From positions 1-53,839 of the forward strand of contig JAIYDA010000084.1 of NCBI GenBank assembly GCA_027487735.1: a DNA stretch of 53,839 nt. The letters run 5' to 3'. Of the stretch, positions 8,379 through 16,912 are shown piece by piece. The notes beneath the pieces are model-generated. The model was not told where the DNA came from. It did not search any database and worked only from the letters and a program-made list of their open reading frames with translations. Every line of letters begins with the position of its first letter. Positions within the stretch are counted from its first letter, which is position 1. Source of the stretch: Planctomycetaceae bacterium. Lineage in GTDB: Bacteria > Planctomycetota > Phycisphaerae > Phycisphaerales > UBA1924. The position numbers and the translations under genes were made by a program.

Positions 8379-9458
8379 ATGCACACCGAGATACATCTCC
8401 ACGGCAAAACCATCCGCAGCGTCTTCGAACTGCTGGGTCACCGTGAAAATGACGTGACGTTCAGCCTGGGCTGGGCATTTGCTCAGTCCGATCGATTTCG
8501 CGTGGCATTTCTTCGCTCTGTCTTCCCAAGCATCAACGACTCAGATTCACACACTGTTTTGCTTCAAGATCGTCATGACTGTGGCATCACCGATATCGAG
8601 ATAAAGAACGCAACCACCCACGTGATTATCGAAGCCAAGCGTGGCATTCAACTTCCAGGACAAGTTCAGCTTCGACGCTATGCCAAAATCCTCGATCGCA
8701 GCCCCGTAACGAATCGCGCGATCGTCACGGTGTCCGCTGCTAGCCACAGATATGCTACAACTCGTCTTGGGCCGCATGTTGCATCATTCGCTTGTGTACA
8801 CAGGTCGCTCGAGCAGATCGATACCATTGCTCGTGCGTGTCGTGGCACACACGCCGAGCGCCGGTTGCTCCACCAGCTCAGCGTTTATCTTCGGAGCATC
8901 GCTCGCATGCAAGACAAACATTCCAATCTCGTGTATGTGGTCACACTGAGCAATCGCACGCCGGCACGCTCGACGACGAGCTGGCGCGATGTCGTGACAG
9001 TCCACAACCTTTACTTTCATCCGGTTGGCAGCAACTACCCACGCGAGCCTGTGAACTATATTGGGTTTCGCTTCGATGGTCAGCTGCGGTCGATTCGACA
9101 TGTCGAGCATGTTGAGGTCGTTTCGTCGCTCACCGGCCGAATCCCAGGATTCTCTTACACACTCAACGGGCCGCATTACCTGTACACGCTCGGCAAACCG
9201 ATCATGCCTTCACACAAAGTGACGAATGGGACGGTGGTCAGGGCGAATCGTGTATATGCGGCTATTGATCTCCTGCTCACATGCTCCACCATTAGCGAGG
9301 CTGGCAGAAAGACTCGCCTTCGCCTCGAAGGAACAAAGGACCAACTGACATCGAGGCCTGGCGTGCCAAGCAACACACACAAGAAGACACGCGTCGCAAA
9401 GTCGCTCGCCAAAGTGAACGCAAAGTACGGCAAGGCCCTGAAGCGACTCGCAAAGTGA
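8379..9458 (+). CDS. PD-(D/E)XK nuclease-like protein
   Basis: 359 residues, not recognised as a named family. The N-terminal 105 residues fit a PD-(D/E)XK nuclease core: a helix with Glu 17 and an END motif (VFELLGHRENDVTFSLGWA), then Asp 72 (GITDIEI), then EAK at 85-87 (HVIIEAKRG), then a Gln/Arg-rich helix (QVQLRRYAKIL). The rest is a mixed domain with many His, Arg and Tyr, ending in a Lys-rich tail (KKTRVAKSLAKVNAKYGKA). DNA composition is visibly lower in G+C and codon choice is looser than in flanking genes, suggesting later arrival. No methylase, toxin or other defence partner is next to it. The start has no Shine-Dalgarno. Could be a solitary restriction-like or repair nuclease; function is inference. 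Confidence 0.7.
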   Translation: MHTEIHLHGKTIRSVFELLGHRENDVTFSLGWAFAQSDRFRVAFLRSVFPSINDSDSHTVLLQDRHDCGITDIEIKNATTHVIIEAKRGIQLPGQVQLRRYAKILDRSPVTNRAIVTVSAASHRYATTRLGPHVASFACVHRSLEQIDTIARACRGTHAERRLLHQLSVYLRSIARMQDKHSNLVYVVTLSNRTPARSTTSWRDVVTVHNLYFHPVGSNYPREPVNYIGFRFDGQLRSIRHVEHVEVVSSLTGRIPGFSYTLNGPHYLYTLGKPIMPSHKVTNGTVVRANRVYAAIDLLLTCSTISEAGRKTRLRLEGTKDQLTSRPGVPSNTHKKTRVAKSLAKVNAKYGKALKRLAK

Positions 9459-9531
9459 GTGCTGCCGCGAACCACCCCTCGCCGATCTGCTTCGTGCAAC
9501 ACCCAATCACACGCTTCCCCTCGCTCTCCCC

Positions 9532-10170
9532 ATGCCCGCCTCGCATCCGCACAACCACGACCCCTCCCCCCTCTCCTTCCTCCGCTCCCTCCGTCGCCAC
9601 CACCAAGGCGTGCTGCGCCTGAGCGAGGACGACACGTTTGGAGTGCGCTTCGTGCTGCAACCCAGCTCGGGCCAGCCCGTGCTCCCCGTGCCGCCGCGCG
9701 TCTTCGCCGAGAGCGACTGCGTCCTCTGCCTGCCCGACGATGCCCTCGACAACCCCGACTGCCTGCAACTGCTGGGCACCGTCGAAAGCGTCGATGCCAA
9801 CCGCGAGCCCGCCTGCGACCGCTGGCTCGCGAGCTTTGGCAAGGCACCCAATGCCACCTGGGGCCTGCTCCGCGTCCGCACCGCCAAGCGCCTGACCGAC
9901 GTGCTCGATGGCGGGCTCGTCTGCCTCGCCAACCCGCTCGCGCGCGAGGAAGGCGCGCTCTGCAAGCGCTGCAACGCCCAGCCCCAGGCCCTCGCCCGCG
10001 CCTGCGACCGCCAACTGCACGTTCGCGCCGACAAACCCTTCGCCGTCGGAGTCGACGCCCTGGGCATCGACGTCCGCCAGGCCTTTGGCCTCTCGCGCCT
10101 GGAGTTCTCGACGCCCGTCGCGAACGCGAGCGAAGCCGCCGCTGCAATCGACACGCTGCTGGCGGAGTAA
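9532..10170 (+). CDS. Conserved hypothetical protein, weak DUF2470/HugZ-like C-terminus
   Basis: 212 residues, cytoplasmic, no signal or membrane segment. The first 150 residues resemble flavin-binding split-barrel proteins of the PNPOx-like group only in pattern (VLPVPPRVFAESDCVLCLPD). The last 45 residues (AVGVDALGIDVRQAFG, then LSRLEF) resemble the DUF2470 end of heme-degrading HugZ-type proteins. The start is preceded by a pyrimidine-rich leader and no Shine-Dalgarno. It is followed 50 bp later by a VOC protein and then convergent pdxH, another split-barrel protein. Assignment to a haem or flavin role is weak. Confidence 0.65.
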   Translation: MPASHPHNHDPSPLSFLRSLRRHHQGVLRLSEDDTFGVRFVLQPSSGQPVLPVPPRVFAESDCVLCLPDDALDNPDCLQLLGTVESVDANREPACDRWLASFGKAPNATWGLLRVRTAKRLTDVLDGGLVCLANPLAREEGALCKRCNAQPQALARACDRQLHVRADKPFAVGVDALGIDVRQAFGLSRLEFSTPVANASEAAAAIDTLLAE

Positions 10171-10220
10171 ACACCGACCACTCCCAAGCCCCTTAACTCA
10201 CTCCCACGCAGAGCCCCGCC

Positions 10221-10592
10221 ATGCCCACGCCCAGCGCCCTCTACTTCGAGATCCCCGCCACCAACCTCCCGCGCGCCACGCGCTTCTACGAGCACACCCT
10301 CGAAATCACCTTCGAACAAGGCGAGATCGACGGCCACCCCATGGCCTTCTTCCCCCAGCCCGATGGCGAAGGCATCTGCGGCGCACTCGTCACGGGCGAC
10401 AGCTACGAGCCCTCCACCCAAGGCACCCGCGTCTACTTCCGCGTCCAAGACATCGCCCGCACCATGACCCGCGCCCTGCACGCGGGCGGCACCGAGCTCT
10501 ACGCCATCAAAGACGTCGGCCCCGCAGGCCTCGTCGCCGAGGTGAAGGACACCGAGGGCAACCGCATCGCGTTCATCCAGCAGCACGCATGA
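10221..10592 (+). CDS. VOC (glyoxalase/bleomycin-resistance fold) protein
   Basis: 123 residues, one vicinal-oxygen-chelate domain: two beta-alpha-beta-beta-beta modules, starting ALYFEIPATNLPRATRFYE, ending EVKDTEGNRIAFIQ. The pattern fits the common small VOC proteins annotated as glyoxalase-like, whose members act as metal enzymes or binding proteins. A metal site is partly visible (late Glu and aromatic residues) but the substrate cannot be told. No Shine-Dalgarno. Same strand as the previous gene with a 50-bp gap, so possibly co-transcribed; its end converges with pdxH. Confidence 0.9.
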   Translation: MPTPSALYFEIPATNLPRATRFYEHTLEITFEQGEIDGHPMAFFPQPDGEGICGALVTGDSYEPSTQGTRVYFRVQDIARTMTRALHAGGTELYAIKDVGPAGLVAEVKDTEGNRIAFIQQHA

Positions 10593-10707
10593 AGTCGTCG
10601 TCGCGTCTTCGTGCCCGCGAAGTCGGCACCACCCCCACGCTCCCAACCTCAGTCCACTCCCCCGCCGACTTCGCCGCTTCCGCGCACGCCGAACAATCAG
10701 CTCCCGC

Positions 10708-11490
10708 TCACGGCTGCAACCGCGTCCCCACCCACCCCGGGCTCCCCAGCGCCGCCTGCTCCAGCTTTTCACACTCGTCGCCCGCCCGCGCCCCCGCCAG
10801 CGTGCGCTCCCACCGCGCGCGGTCGTGCAGGCGCCCTGTGCCGCCCAGCCACAGCTCCATCGCCGTGGCATAGACGCGATACCCACCCCAGTGGGGCGGC
10901 CGCGGAATCGTCACGCTCTGCGGGTTTGTCAGCAGCGCGTCCAGGCTCAGCCCAAGCTCAGCGATCACCGCAGGCAGCCGCGCCAGCAGCGCGTCCCGGC
11001 TGGCGATGGGCTGGCTCTGGTTGCTCGCCCACGCGCTCAGCTTGCTCTCCCATCGCCGGCTCGCGAAGTAGGCGTCGCTCTCGCTCTCGGGGCTTGCCGC
11101 CACGAGCCCCTCGATGCGCACCTGCCGATCCGTCGGATCAAAGTGAAAGCAGAGCGCGCAGCGATGGGCCCGCGCCAGCTCACTCCCCTTGCGGCTCGTG
11201 CGATTGGTAAAAAACGTCACGCGCCCAGCCCGCACGTCCACGCCGCGGCAGAGCACGATGCGATTGCTGAGGACACCCCCAGCGTCCACCGTCGCGAGAC
11301 TCATCGCGTTGGGGTTGGGCACCTTGGCTGCCCGCACTTCCTCGTCCAGCCACTGCTTGAACGTCGGGAAGGGATCCGCAGGCAACTGCTCGGGCAGCGT
11401 GGTGCCGATTGTCGGCACCGCCACCAGATCAAGCAACCTTTGAAGCTGGGCAGAGTTCATACTTGCGTTGGCAGATGTGTTGGAAGGCAT
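10708..11490 (-). CDS. pdxH: Pyridoxamine 5'-phosphate oxidase
   Basis: 260 residues. FMN-dependent oxidation of pyridoxamine or pyridoxine 5'-phosphate to pyridoxal 5'-phosphate, the vitamin B6 salvage and final step. The family features are in order: FPTFKQWLDEE, AMSLATVDAGG, RIVLCRGVD, FFTNRTSRKGSELA (FMN-binding), CFHFDPTDRQVRIEG, the SxxRxWExKLS region, and the C-terminal dimer part (IPRPPHWGGYRV, ELWLGG, LHDRARW). Longer upstream extension in frame has no homology. An alternative start lies 10 codons downstream (MNSAQLQ). The extra residues after RW at the C-terminus are slightly longer than in the E. coli enzyme. Confidence 0.94.
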   Translation of the reverse strand: MPSNTSANASMNSAQLQRLLDLVAVPTIGTTLPEQLPADPFPTFKQWLDEEVRAAKVPNPNAMSLATVDAGGVLSNRIVLCRGVDVRAGRVTFFTNRTSRKGSELARAHRCALCFHFDPTDRQVRIEGLVAASPESESDAYFASRRWESKLSAWASNQSQPIASRDALLARLPAVIAELGLSLDALLTNPQSVTIPRPPHWGGYRVYATAMELWLGGTGRLHDRARWERTLAGARAGDECEKLEQAALGSPGWVGTRLQP

Positions 11491-11794
11491 GGCAGCAGCA
11501 TGGTTTGCGACCTGCGATCCCCTCGCAAGCCGCGCAGAACTCTCGACACCCAGTTCTCGAAACCCAGTTGTGGAAAACACCGTGCACTCTTCGTGCACAA
11601 CCTGTCTCCAGATGGCAACACCCGCGACTTGCCGCGCATTCCCGCGCCTTGCCCGAGGGCTGGACCACCCCCCGCCCAGCGTAGCGTTCTTCCGATCGGA
11701 TTCCCCTTTTCGCTGATCGCTGATCGCTCGGTCTTGTCGCTTTGCCCTTGTCACCGCGCTCCACCCGTTCCCCGCTCCCCGCTCCCTTCTTCCC
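11491..11794. other. Intergenic region between pdxH and dnaB
   Basis: About 300 bp shared by the two divergent genes pdxH and dnaB. It contains a short direct repeat of GCTGATC around 11713 and a pyrimidine-rich leader (CCCGCTCCC repeats) directly before dnaB. No RNA gene or convincing promoter was recognised. Confidence 0.5.
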
Positions 11795-13741
11795 ATGCCC
11801 CCCGATCCCTCCAACTTCGTGCGCCGCGGACGCGACGGCAAAGCGATCGTCCCCATCTCCGCCCAGGCTCTGTTTGAAAAGCAGCCCCCCCAAGCCCTCG
11901 AAGCCGAGATGAGCCTGCTGGGGTCGATGATTCTCGACCCCCGCGTCATTCCCGACGTGCTCCCCTTCGTCCGCAAGAGCGAGGACTTTTACAGCGAGTC
12001 CAACGGCGCGATCTTCAAGGCGATCGTCGACCTCTACGACCAGCGCAACAGCGGCGACCTCGTGCAGCTCGTCGACATGCTGCGCGACCGCCACGTGCTC
12101 GACACCATCGGGGGCGTGGGCTATCTCGAGCAGCTCGCCGCGAGCGTGCCCACCAGCGTCAACGCTCCGCACTTTGCCAAGATCGTGGGCGAGAAGGCCA
12201 AGCTCCGCCGCCTCATCGACACCGCAGGCTCGATCCTCTACGACGCCTACCACGTGGGCGAGCTTGGGCCCGAGGGCGCACGCGAGGTGCTGGATCGCGC
12301 CGAGATGGCGGTGTTTGAGATCGCCCAGGAGCAAGCCGCGAGCGACCCCCAAAGCCTCGCCGACCTGCTCGAGCTCGAGCTGCAACGCATCGAAGCCCAG
12401 GACTTTGGCGATGGCAGCATGTCGGGCGTCGCCACAGGCTACTACGACCTCGACGACAAACTGCGCGGCTTGCAGCCGGGCGAGCTGCTCGTGCTGGCTG
12501 CGCGGCCGTCCATGGGAAAGACGGCCCTGGCACTCAACCTCGCCGAACAAATGGCCTGCGGCGGCATCTCCAGCGGGCAGACCCCCACTAAGCGCGTCCC
12601 CGTCGGCATCTTCAGCCTCGAGATGAGTAAGCAGGCACTCGTCCAGCGCATGCTCAGCGCGCGCTCGGGCGTGCAGGGCCAGCTGCTGCGCGGCGGCACG
12701 CGCATGGGCGACAAAAACCTGCGCGACCTCATGATGGCCGCCGACGAGCTCAAGGCCGCGCCCATCTACATCGACGATTCGCCCGACCTCACCGTGCTCA
12801 ACCTCCGCGCCCGCGCCCGCCGCATGGTCGCGCAGCACGGCGTAAAGGCGATCATGATCGACTACCTGCAGCTCATGAGCGCGCCCGGCGCAGCCCGCGA
12901 GAGCCGCCAGGTCGAAGTCAGCACCATCTCGCGAGGCGTCAAGGCCCTCGCGCGCGAGCTCAAGGTCCCCATCCTCTGCCTCAGCCAGCTCAACCGCGCC
13001 AGCGAAAGCCGCGAGGGCAACCGCCCGCGCATGAGCGACCTGCGCGAGTCGGGCAGCATCGAGCAGGACGCCGACGTCATCCTCCTCCTCCACCGCGAGG
13101 AGTACTACCACGTGCAGGACGAGAGCTGGAAGCAGGAAAACCCCGACAAGGTCGGCATCGCCGAGATCATCATCGCCAAGCAGCGCAACGGCCCCACTGG
13201 CGTCGTGAAGCTCTACTGGGACAACAACACCACACGCTTCAAAAACTACGACGCGCACATGCAGGCACCCGGTGGTGTGGGCGGCATGAGCGGCATGACC
13301 GGCATGAGCGGCGGCGGCAACGACCTAGGCAACCCCTTCCACGATGCCCCGCGCACCAGCGCACCGCGCGCGAGCCATGCCTCCGCAGGCACCTATGGCA
13401 ACGCCCACTACGCCTCACCCAGCGGCGCAGCCGAGGCCCCGCCCTGGACCAAGCCCAACATGCCCGGCAATATGCAGGCCAATATGCAGGGCAACACCCA
13501 GCAAAGCAACTCGCCGCCGCAAGCCGACGCGGGCTTCGCCTCTGCGGGCTTTGCGTCGACGGGCTTTGATGAGTTTGACACCGACAGCGATCAGGCTCGC
13601 GAAAGCCAATCGCGCGAGAACCAATCGCGCGAAATCAAGCCCGCCCCCGGCACCGCCTTCGGCAACCGCGCCAAAAAAGGCATCCCCGACTACCACCGCG
13701 ACGGCGGCGGCAGCGACCAACGCCCAGACGTGAGCGAGTGA
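11795..13741 (+). CDS. dnaB: Replicative DNA helicase DnaB
   Basis: 648 residues. The hexameric ring helicase that unwinds DNA at the replication fork. N-terminal DnaB domain about 28-130 (PPQALEAEMSLLGSMI), linker helix, then the RecA-like domain about 205-485 with Walker A ARPSMGKT (236-243), SLEMSK switch (274-279), Walker B MIDYLQLM (354-361), and the conserved SQLNR and DLRESGSIEQDAD motifs. A short insert (GISSGQTPTKRV) follows Walker A. Residues 490-648 are an unusual low-complexity tail rich in Gly, Met, Ser, Asn and Gln, with repeats of GMSGMTGM and MPGNMQANMQGN type; usual DnaB ends near 470. No Shine-Dalgarno; a CT-rich leader precedes the ATG. Confidence 0.97.
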   Translation: MPPDPSNFVRRGRDGKAIVPISAQALFEKQPPQALEAEMSLLGSMILDPRVIPDVLPFVRKSEDFYSESNGAIFKAIVDLYDQRNSGDLVQLVDMLRDRHVLDTIGGVGYLEQLAASVPTSVNAPHFAKIVGEKAKLRRLIDTAGSILYDAYHVGELGPEGAREVLDRAEMAVFEIAQEQAASDPQSLADLLELELQRIEAQDFGDGSMSGVATGYYDLDDKLRGLQPGELLVLAARPSMGKTALALNLAEQMACGGISSGQTPTKRVPVGIFSLEMSKQALVQRMLSARSGVQGQLLRGGTRMGDKNLRDLMMAADELKAAPIYIDDSPDLTVLNLRARARRMVAQHGVKAIMIDYLQLMSAPGAARESRQVEVSTISRGVKALARELKVPILCLSQLNRASESREGNRPRMSDLRESGSIEQDADVILLLHREEYYHVQDESWKQENPDKVGIAEIIIAKQRNGPTGVVKLYWDNNTTRFKNYDAHMQAPGGVGGMSGMTGMSGGGNDLGNPFHDAPRTSAPRASHASAGTYGNAHYASPSGAAEAPPWTKPNMPGNMQANMQGNTQQSNSPPQADAGFASAGFASTGFDEFDTDSDQARESQSRENQSREIKPAPGTAFGNRAKKGIPDYHRDGGGSDQRPDVSE

Positions 13742-13821
13742 AGAACCCGCCAAGCCGGTAATGCGCCAAGTGTCACCCACTCGCCACTTGCCCTCGCAGG
13801 CACTCCCCCACTTCCCCCAAA

Positions 13822-14943
13822 CTACCCGTTACACCCCCCACCCGCCAGCACCCGCAGCAACGCGATCAGGTCGTTGTCATCGGGGAACAACCCATCATTG
13901 TTAAAGTCCAGGTCGTTGCACCGCGTCGTGCTGCACGGTCCCCCCGCGAGCACATTGAGATAGTCCACCAAGTCGAGATCATCCGGAAACAGCCCATCGC
14001 GATTGAAGTCGATGCTGTTGCACTGCCCCACGTTCATCGTCCAGGGCGGGTCTTGCGGCACGCTGCCGCACGGGTTGGTCGCCACGCCGCGCACCCGCAC
14101 CGTGATGCCCGGCGCGGGCTCAAAGATCACCATATCGCGCGTGGTGCTCCCCGTCACCGTGCCCAGCACGGGGTCGATGCCATCCACCACCGTCTGCCAA
14201 ACACCGGGCGTGGTCTCACGCTCCCAGTGCCACGTCAGGGGTCCATCGCCCACCGCCTGCGCGCCGAAGGTCACGAAGAACTCTGGGTGTGGCAAGTTCG
14301 CGACCAGCCCCGGAAACAGCTGCTCCACCCGCCGCACGAGCTCCACGCGCACGTCGTCAATCAGCGTGTCAAAGCTCGTGGCATTGCCCACGGGCAGAAA
14401 GTCCAGGCGATGCACCGTGCTCACCTCCGTCGGCGCCAGATACACCTCCATCGTCTCACGCTTCCAGCGCCCCGGCACAGGCGGATAAGGCCCAGCAGCA
14501 TCGAGGATGGGCGTGAGCACGAAGGACCCACCGCCCTCGCGCTCCACCAGCACCTGATACAAGCTCACGCCCGCAGTGCCCGCCGCGCTCGCAGCCCACG
14601 AGATGCGCACCAGCGCAGGGCGCGACACCACAAAGTTCTGGCTCAGGCGATACTGCCCGAGCGCGTTGCCAATGTCCACATACTGACTGCCCGAATACGC
14701 CGTGGGCCAGATCGCTGCGGGCTGCCCGCGAAACAAAAAGCCCGACTGAGCCGTCGTCCACGCCCAAGGCGTGGGCACGCCGCTCGAGATGCTGTTGTTG
14801 GCAATCACGGGCGACTCAAAGTCGCCATTCACGATGAGCTCGATGGGCTCGCACTGCGCGTGCGCACCACCCGCGAGCACCGCGATGCTCGCACACGCCA
14901 TCACCAGCGGTCGGCCCGCAACACGAATCCAGTGCTTCATCAT
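13822..14943 (-). CDS. Secreted DUF642-like protein with Cys-bracketed tail (tailed protein 4)
   Basis: 373 residues; signal peptide ends AGGAHAQ. After it, ELIVNGDFESPVI and the aromatic pattern SGSQYVDIGNALGQYRLSQ resemble DUF642/CBM-like galactose-binding modules of secreted proteins (about 30-190). A second domain (about 200-300) resembles an Ig-like domain with NPCGS. Residues 308-371 form the double tail with the 4-residue linker STTR, followed by Asn-Gly. It is convergent with dnaB and separated from panB by 100 bp. The same N-terminal pattern recurs in the tailed protein at 25185, so these two are distant paralogues. The body may bind carbohydrate; this is an inference. Confidence 0.85.
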   Translation of the reverse strand: MMKHWIRVAGRPLVMACASIAVLAGGAHAQCEPIELIVNGDFESPVIANNSISSGVPTPWAWTTAQSGFLFRGQPAAIWPTAYSGSQYVDIGNALGQYRLSQNFVVSRPALVRISWAASAAGTAGVSLYQVLVEREGGGSFVLTPILDAAGPYPPVPGRWKRETMEVYLAPTEVSTVHRLDFLPVGNATSFDTLIDDVRVELVRRVEQLFPGLVANLPHPEFFVTFGAQAVGDGPLTWHWERETTPGVWQTVVDGIDPVLGTVTGSTTRDMVIFEPAPGITVRVRGVATNPCGSVPQDPPWTMNVGQCNSIDFNRDGLFPDDLDLVDYLNVLAGGPCSTTRCNDLDFNNDGLFPDDNDLIALLRVLAGGGCNG

Positions 14944-15043
14944 GCCCGCAATATACCGATTTCTCCGTGCGCCGTCAATGCCTTTCCGCCGTCGGATAAT
15001 GCCGCTCTCCGCACGCGCCCGCTGGCACGCCCCGCCCGCGCGT

Positions 15044-15802
15044 TCATTTCGTCACGCCCCGTACCCACGCCTCCACCGCCGCCTGCATCGCTTCGCCCAG
15101 CTTCACCACAGGCTTCGCAAACGGCGGCTGCGTGTCGCTCAGCCCCAGCAGGTCGTGTAGCACCAGCACCTGCCCGTGGCACTGCTCCCCAGCGCCGATG
15201 CCAATGAGCGGCAGGGTCGTCGCCTCGCGCACGCGCCGCGTCACGTCGTCGGGCACGGCCTCGATCAGCAGCATCACCGCCCCCGCCTCCTGCATCGCCC
15301 GCGCGGTCTGCACGATCTCCTCCGCCTCGCGCGCATCCTTGCCCGCCCGCGCATACCCACCCTGCACCGCCGAGAGTTGCGGCCTGCTGCCAATGTGCGC
15401 ACACACCGGAATGCCCGCACGGGCCATGCGTCGCACCAGCCCCGCGTGCTCGCTGTCGACCTCCAGCTTCACCACATCCGCCCGCCCCTGCGTCAAAAAC
15501 CGCCCCGCGTTCACGACGGCATCATCCGCGCTCGCGTGATAGCTCATGAAGGGCATGTCGCCCATCACCAGCGTCTGCGGCGCGCCGCGCTTCACGCCCG
15601 CAGTGAGCGCGAGCAGCACGTCCAGCGGCATGTCGATCGTGCGCTCAAACCCCAGCACCATCTCCGCCGCCGTGTCGCCCACAAGCAGCACGTGCACGCC
15701 CGCTCGCTGCAGCCAGCGCGCGGTGGTCGCGTCATAACACGTGAGGCAGGCAAACTTCTCGCCGTTCGCAACGCGTTGGCGGAGGGCTTTGAGCGGGTGC
15801 AT
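15044..15802 (-). CDS. panB: 3-methyl-2-oxobutanoate hydroxymethyltransferase (ketopantoate hydroxymethyltransferase)
   Basis: 252 residues. Adds a hydroxymethyl group from 5,10-methylenetetrahydrofolate to 2-oxoisovalerate, first committed step of pantothenate synthesis. The motifs appear in order: LTCYDATTARWLQRAGV, LLVGDTAAEMVLG, the metal-binding GDMPF, ADVVKLEVD, VCAHIGSRPQ, GAVMLLIEAVP and LIGIGAG. Start chosen at MHPLKALR, preceded by a CT-rich sequence and no Shine-Dalgarno; a longer in-frame extension into the GTGGC repeat is not conserved-looking. The pan pathway partners panC and panD are not adjacent. It is divergent from the membrane protein gene at 15903. Confidence 0.95.
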   Translation of the reverse strand: MHPLKALRQRVANGEKFACLTCYDATTARWLQRAGVHVLLVGDTAAEMVLGFERTIDMPLDVLLALTAGVKRGAPQTLVMGDMPFMSYHASADDAVVNAGRFLTQGRADVVKLEVDSEHAGLVRRMARAGIPVCAHIGSRPQLSAVQGGYARAGKDAREAEEIVQTARAMQEAGAVMLLIEAVPDDVTRRVREATTLPLIGIGAGEQCHGQVLVLHDLLGLSDTQPPFAKPVVKLGEAMQAAVEAWVRGVTK

Positions 15803-15828
15803 GGGGGACGGTAGTAGAGGAGAGGGAG

Positions 15829-15886
15829 CAGAGTGGCAGAGTGGCAAAGTGGCGAAGTGGGGCAGAGTGCGGTGGGGTGGCGCTTC
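15829..15886. repeat. GTGGCAGA-type short imperfect repeats
   Basis: Imperfect copies of AGTGGCRRAGTGG run through this interval between panB and the divergent gene at 15903. The same wording recurs at 23655-23690 next to the 116-bp element, and a related G-rich stretch is seen on the minus strand near 51700-51740, so this is a dispersed family. Confidence 0.7.
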
Positions 15887-15902
15887 TACAGTTCGTTCAC
15901 GC

Positions 15903-16400
15903 ATGCAGAGCGATAGCAACAACCCGTATAGCCCGCCGCCGATTCCGCCGCCTGTGCCCTCGGCGAGTGGCTGGCAGCCTCGCCCGCAGAGTGAGTGGCC
16001 GCCCGGTGCTCAGCCGCCAGGCTTTGGTGGATTCGCGGGTGTGCAGCCGCACCGCGGCGGGCTCATCCTCGGGCTGGGCGTGGGCGGGCTTGGCTCGTGG
16101 CTGGTGGGGTGCGTGGGCGGCACCGCTCTGCCGCCTTGCGGCTTGCTGGGGCTCGTGGGCCTGGGCCTTGGCATCGCGGCCTGGGTCATGGGCGCGAGCG
16201 ACATGCGCGCCATGCGCGAAGGGCGGATGGACACAACAGGCCTCGGCAACACCAAAGCCGGCAAGATCTGCGGCATGATCACGGTCATCCTCGTCGCGAT
16301 CGGTGTGCTGATCACCGTCATCATGCTCGTGTTCTTCGGTGCCGTCGCCGCCGCCATCCTCGGCGGAGCTGCCGCTGGCGCAGCTGGCGGCACGCCATGA
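15903..16400 (+). CDS. Small membrane protein, DUF4190-like
   Basis: 165 residues. The first 50 are Pro-rich (YSPPPIPPPVPSA), then two hydrophobic segments (LILGLGVGGLGSWLVGCVGG and a Gly-rich one, GLVGLGLGIAAWVMG), a charged middle (SDMRAMREGRMD with NTKAGKICGM) and a third segment (VILVAIGVLITVIMLVFF). This layout matches small Pro-rich DUF4190-like membrane proteins, whose charged loop before the last membrane helix (TGLGNTKAGKI) is typical. The stop overlaps the next start (ATGA), so the two are translationally coupled. Start chosen at MQSDSNN; no Shine-Dalgarno. Function unknown. Confidence 0.8.
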   Translation: MQSDSNNPYSPPPIPPPVPSASGWQPRPQSEWPPGAQPPGFGGFAGVQPHRGGLILGLGVGGLGSWLVGCVGGTALPPCGLLGLVGLGLGIAAWVMGASDMRAMREGRMDTTGLGNTKAGKICGMITVILVAIGVLITVIMLVFFGAVAAAILGGAAAGAAGGTP

Positions 16401-16813
16401 GCACCCTCGAACCAGGCGACATCAAGCCCGCTCATGTCGACCTACGCAACACCCCGCCGGAAATGCCCGAGCCTCTCGCGAACGAGCCCCGGGCAACCAA
16501 ACCACTCGGCCCTCATCGCGCCGGACGTCTCACCCTCCTCGCCCTTCTCGGCATCCTGACCACGGTGGCTGGCTTCGACACGCCGCCGCTCGTCATGCCC
16601 TTCCCCGAACTCCCCGTCGTGGGCCTGTGCCTACTGATTGGAGTGTGGGTTGTTTGCAGGATCGATCTGCATGCGATGAAGCGCGGCACGCGTGACAAGC
16701 GGGGTGAGCTCGGCACGCTTGTCGCCGAGATGATCGCGGTCGTTGCATTCCTGCTCGGGTTGCTCTGGTTTGGTGGCATCATGTTCCTGCTGTTCATCGT
16801 GGGCTCTTTCTAA
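16397..16813 (+). CDS. Small hypothetical membrane protein, coupled to upstream gene
   Basis: 138 residues. The start overlaps the upstream stop by four bases (ATGA), a clear sign of an operon. The N-terminal 45 residues are hydrophilic; then two membrane segments around 46-95 (LTLLALLGILTTVAG and VVGLCLLIGVWVVC) and two more around 108-138. No family was recognised. Probably acts with the preceding DUF4190-like protein. Confidence 0.75.
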   Translation: MSTLEPGDIKPAHVDLRNTPPEMPEPLANEPRATKPLGPHRAGRLTLLALLGILTTVAGFDTPPLVMPFPELPVVGLCLLIGVWVVCRIDLHAMKRGTRDKRGELGTLVAEMIAVVAFLLGLLWFGGIMFLLFIVGSF

Positions 16814-16837
16814 CCCCTGCGTGCAAGCGCCCCACTC

Positions 16838-16877
16838 CATCCCTTCATCCCTTCATCCCTTCATCCCTCCATCCCTT
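16838..16877. repeat. Octanucleotide tandem repeat (CATCCCTT)n
   Basis: Five consecutive copies of CATCCCTT, one with a C for the last T, occupy the leader of the gene at 16913. They run into a general pyrimidine-rich stretch up to the ATG, with no Shine-Dalgarno. Confidence 0.85.
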
Positions 16878-16912
16878 CTTCCCTTCCCCCCCTCCACCCC
16901 TATCCTCGCCCC

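Noticed and set aside
6749-8413. 554-residue open frame antisense to the thioredoxin-fold gene
   Set aside because: A shadow of high-GC coding; its composition (Gly, Asp, Val, Ala, His) and lack of family features fit an antisense frame, while the sense frame has a signal peptide and CxxC.
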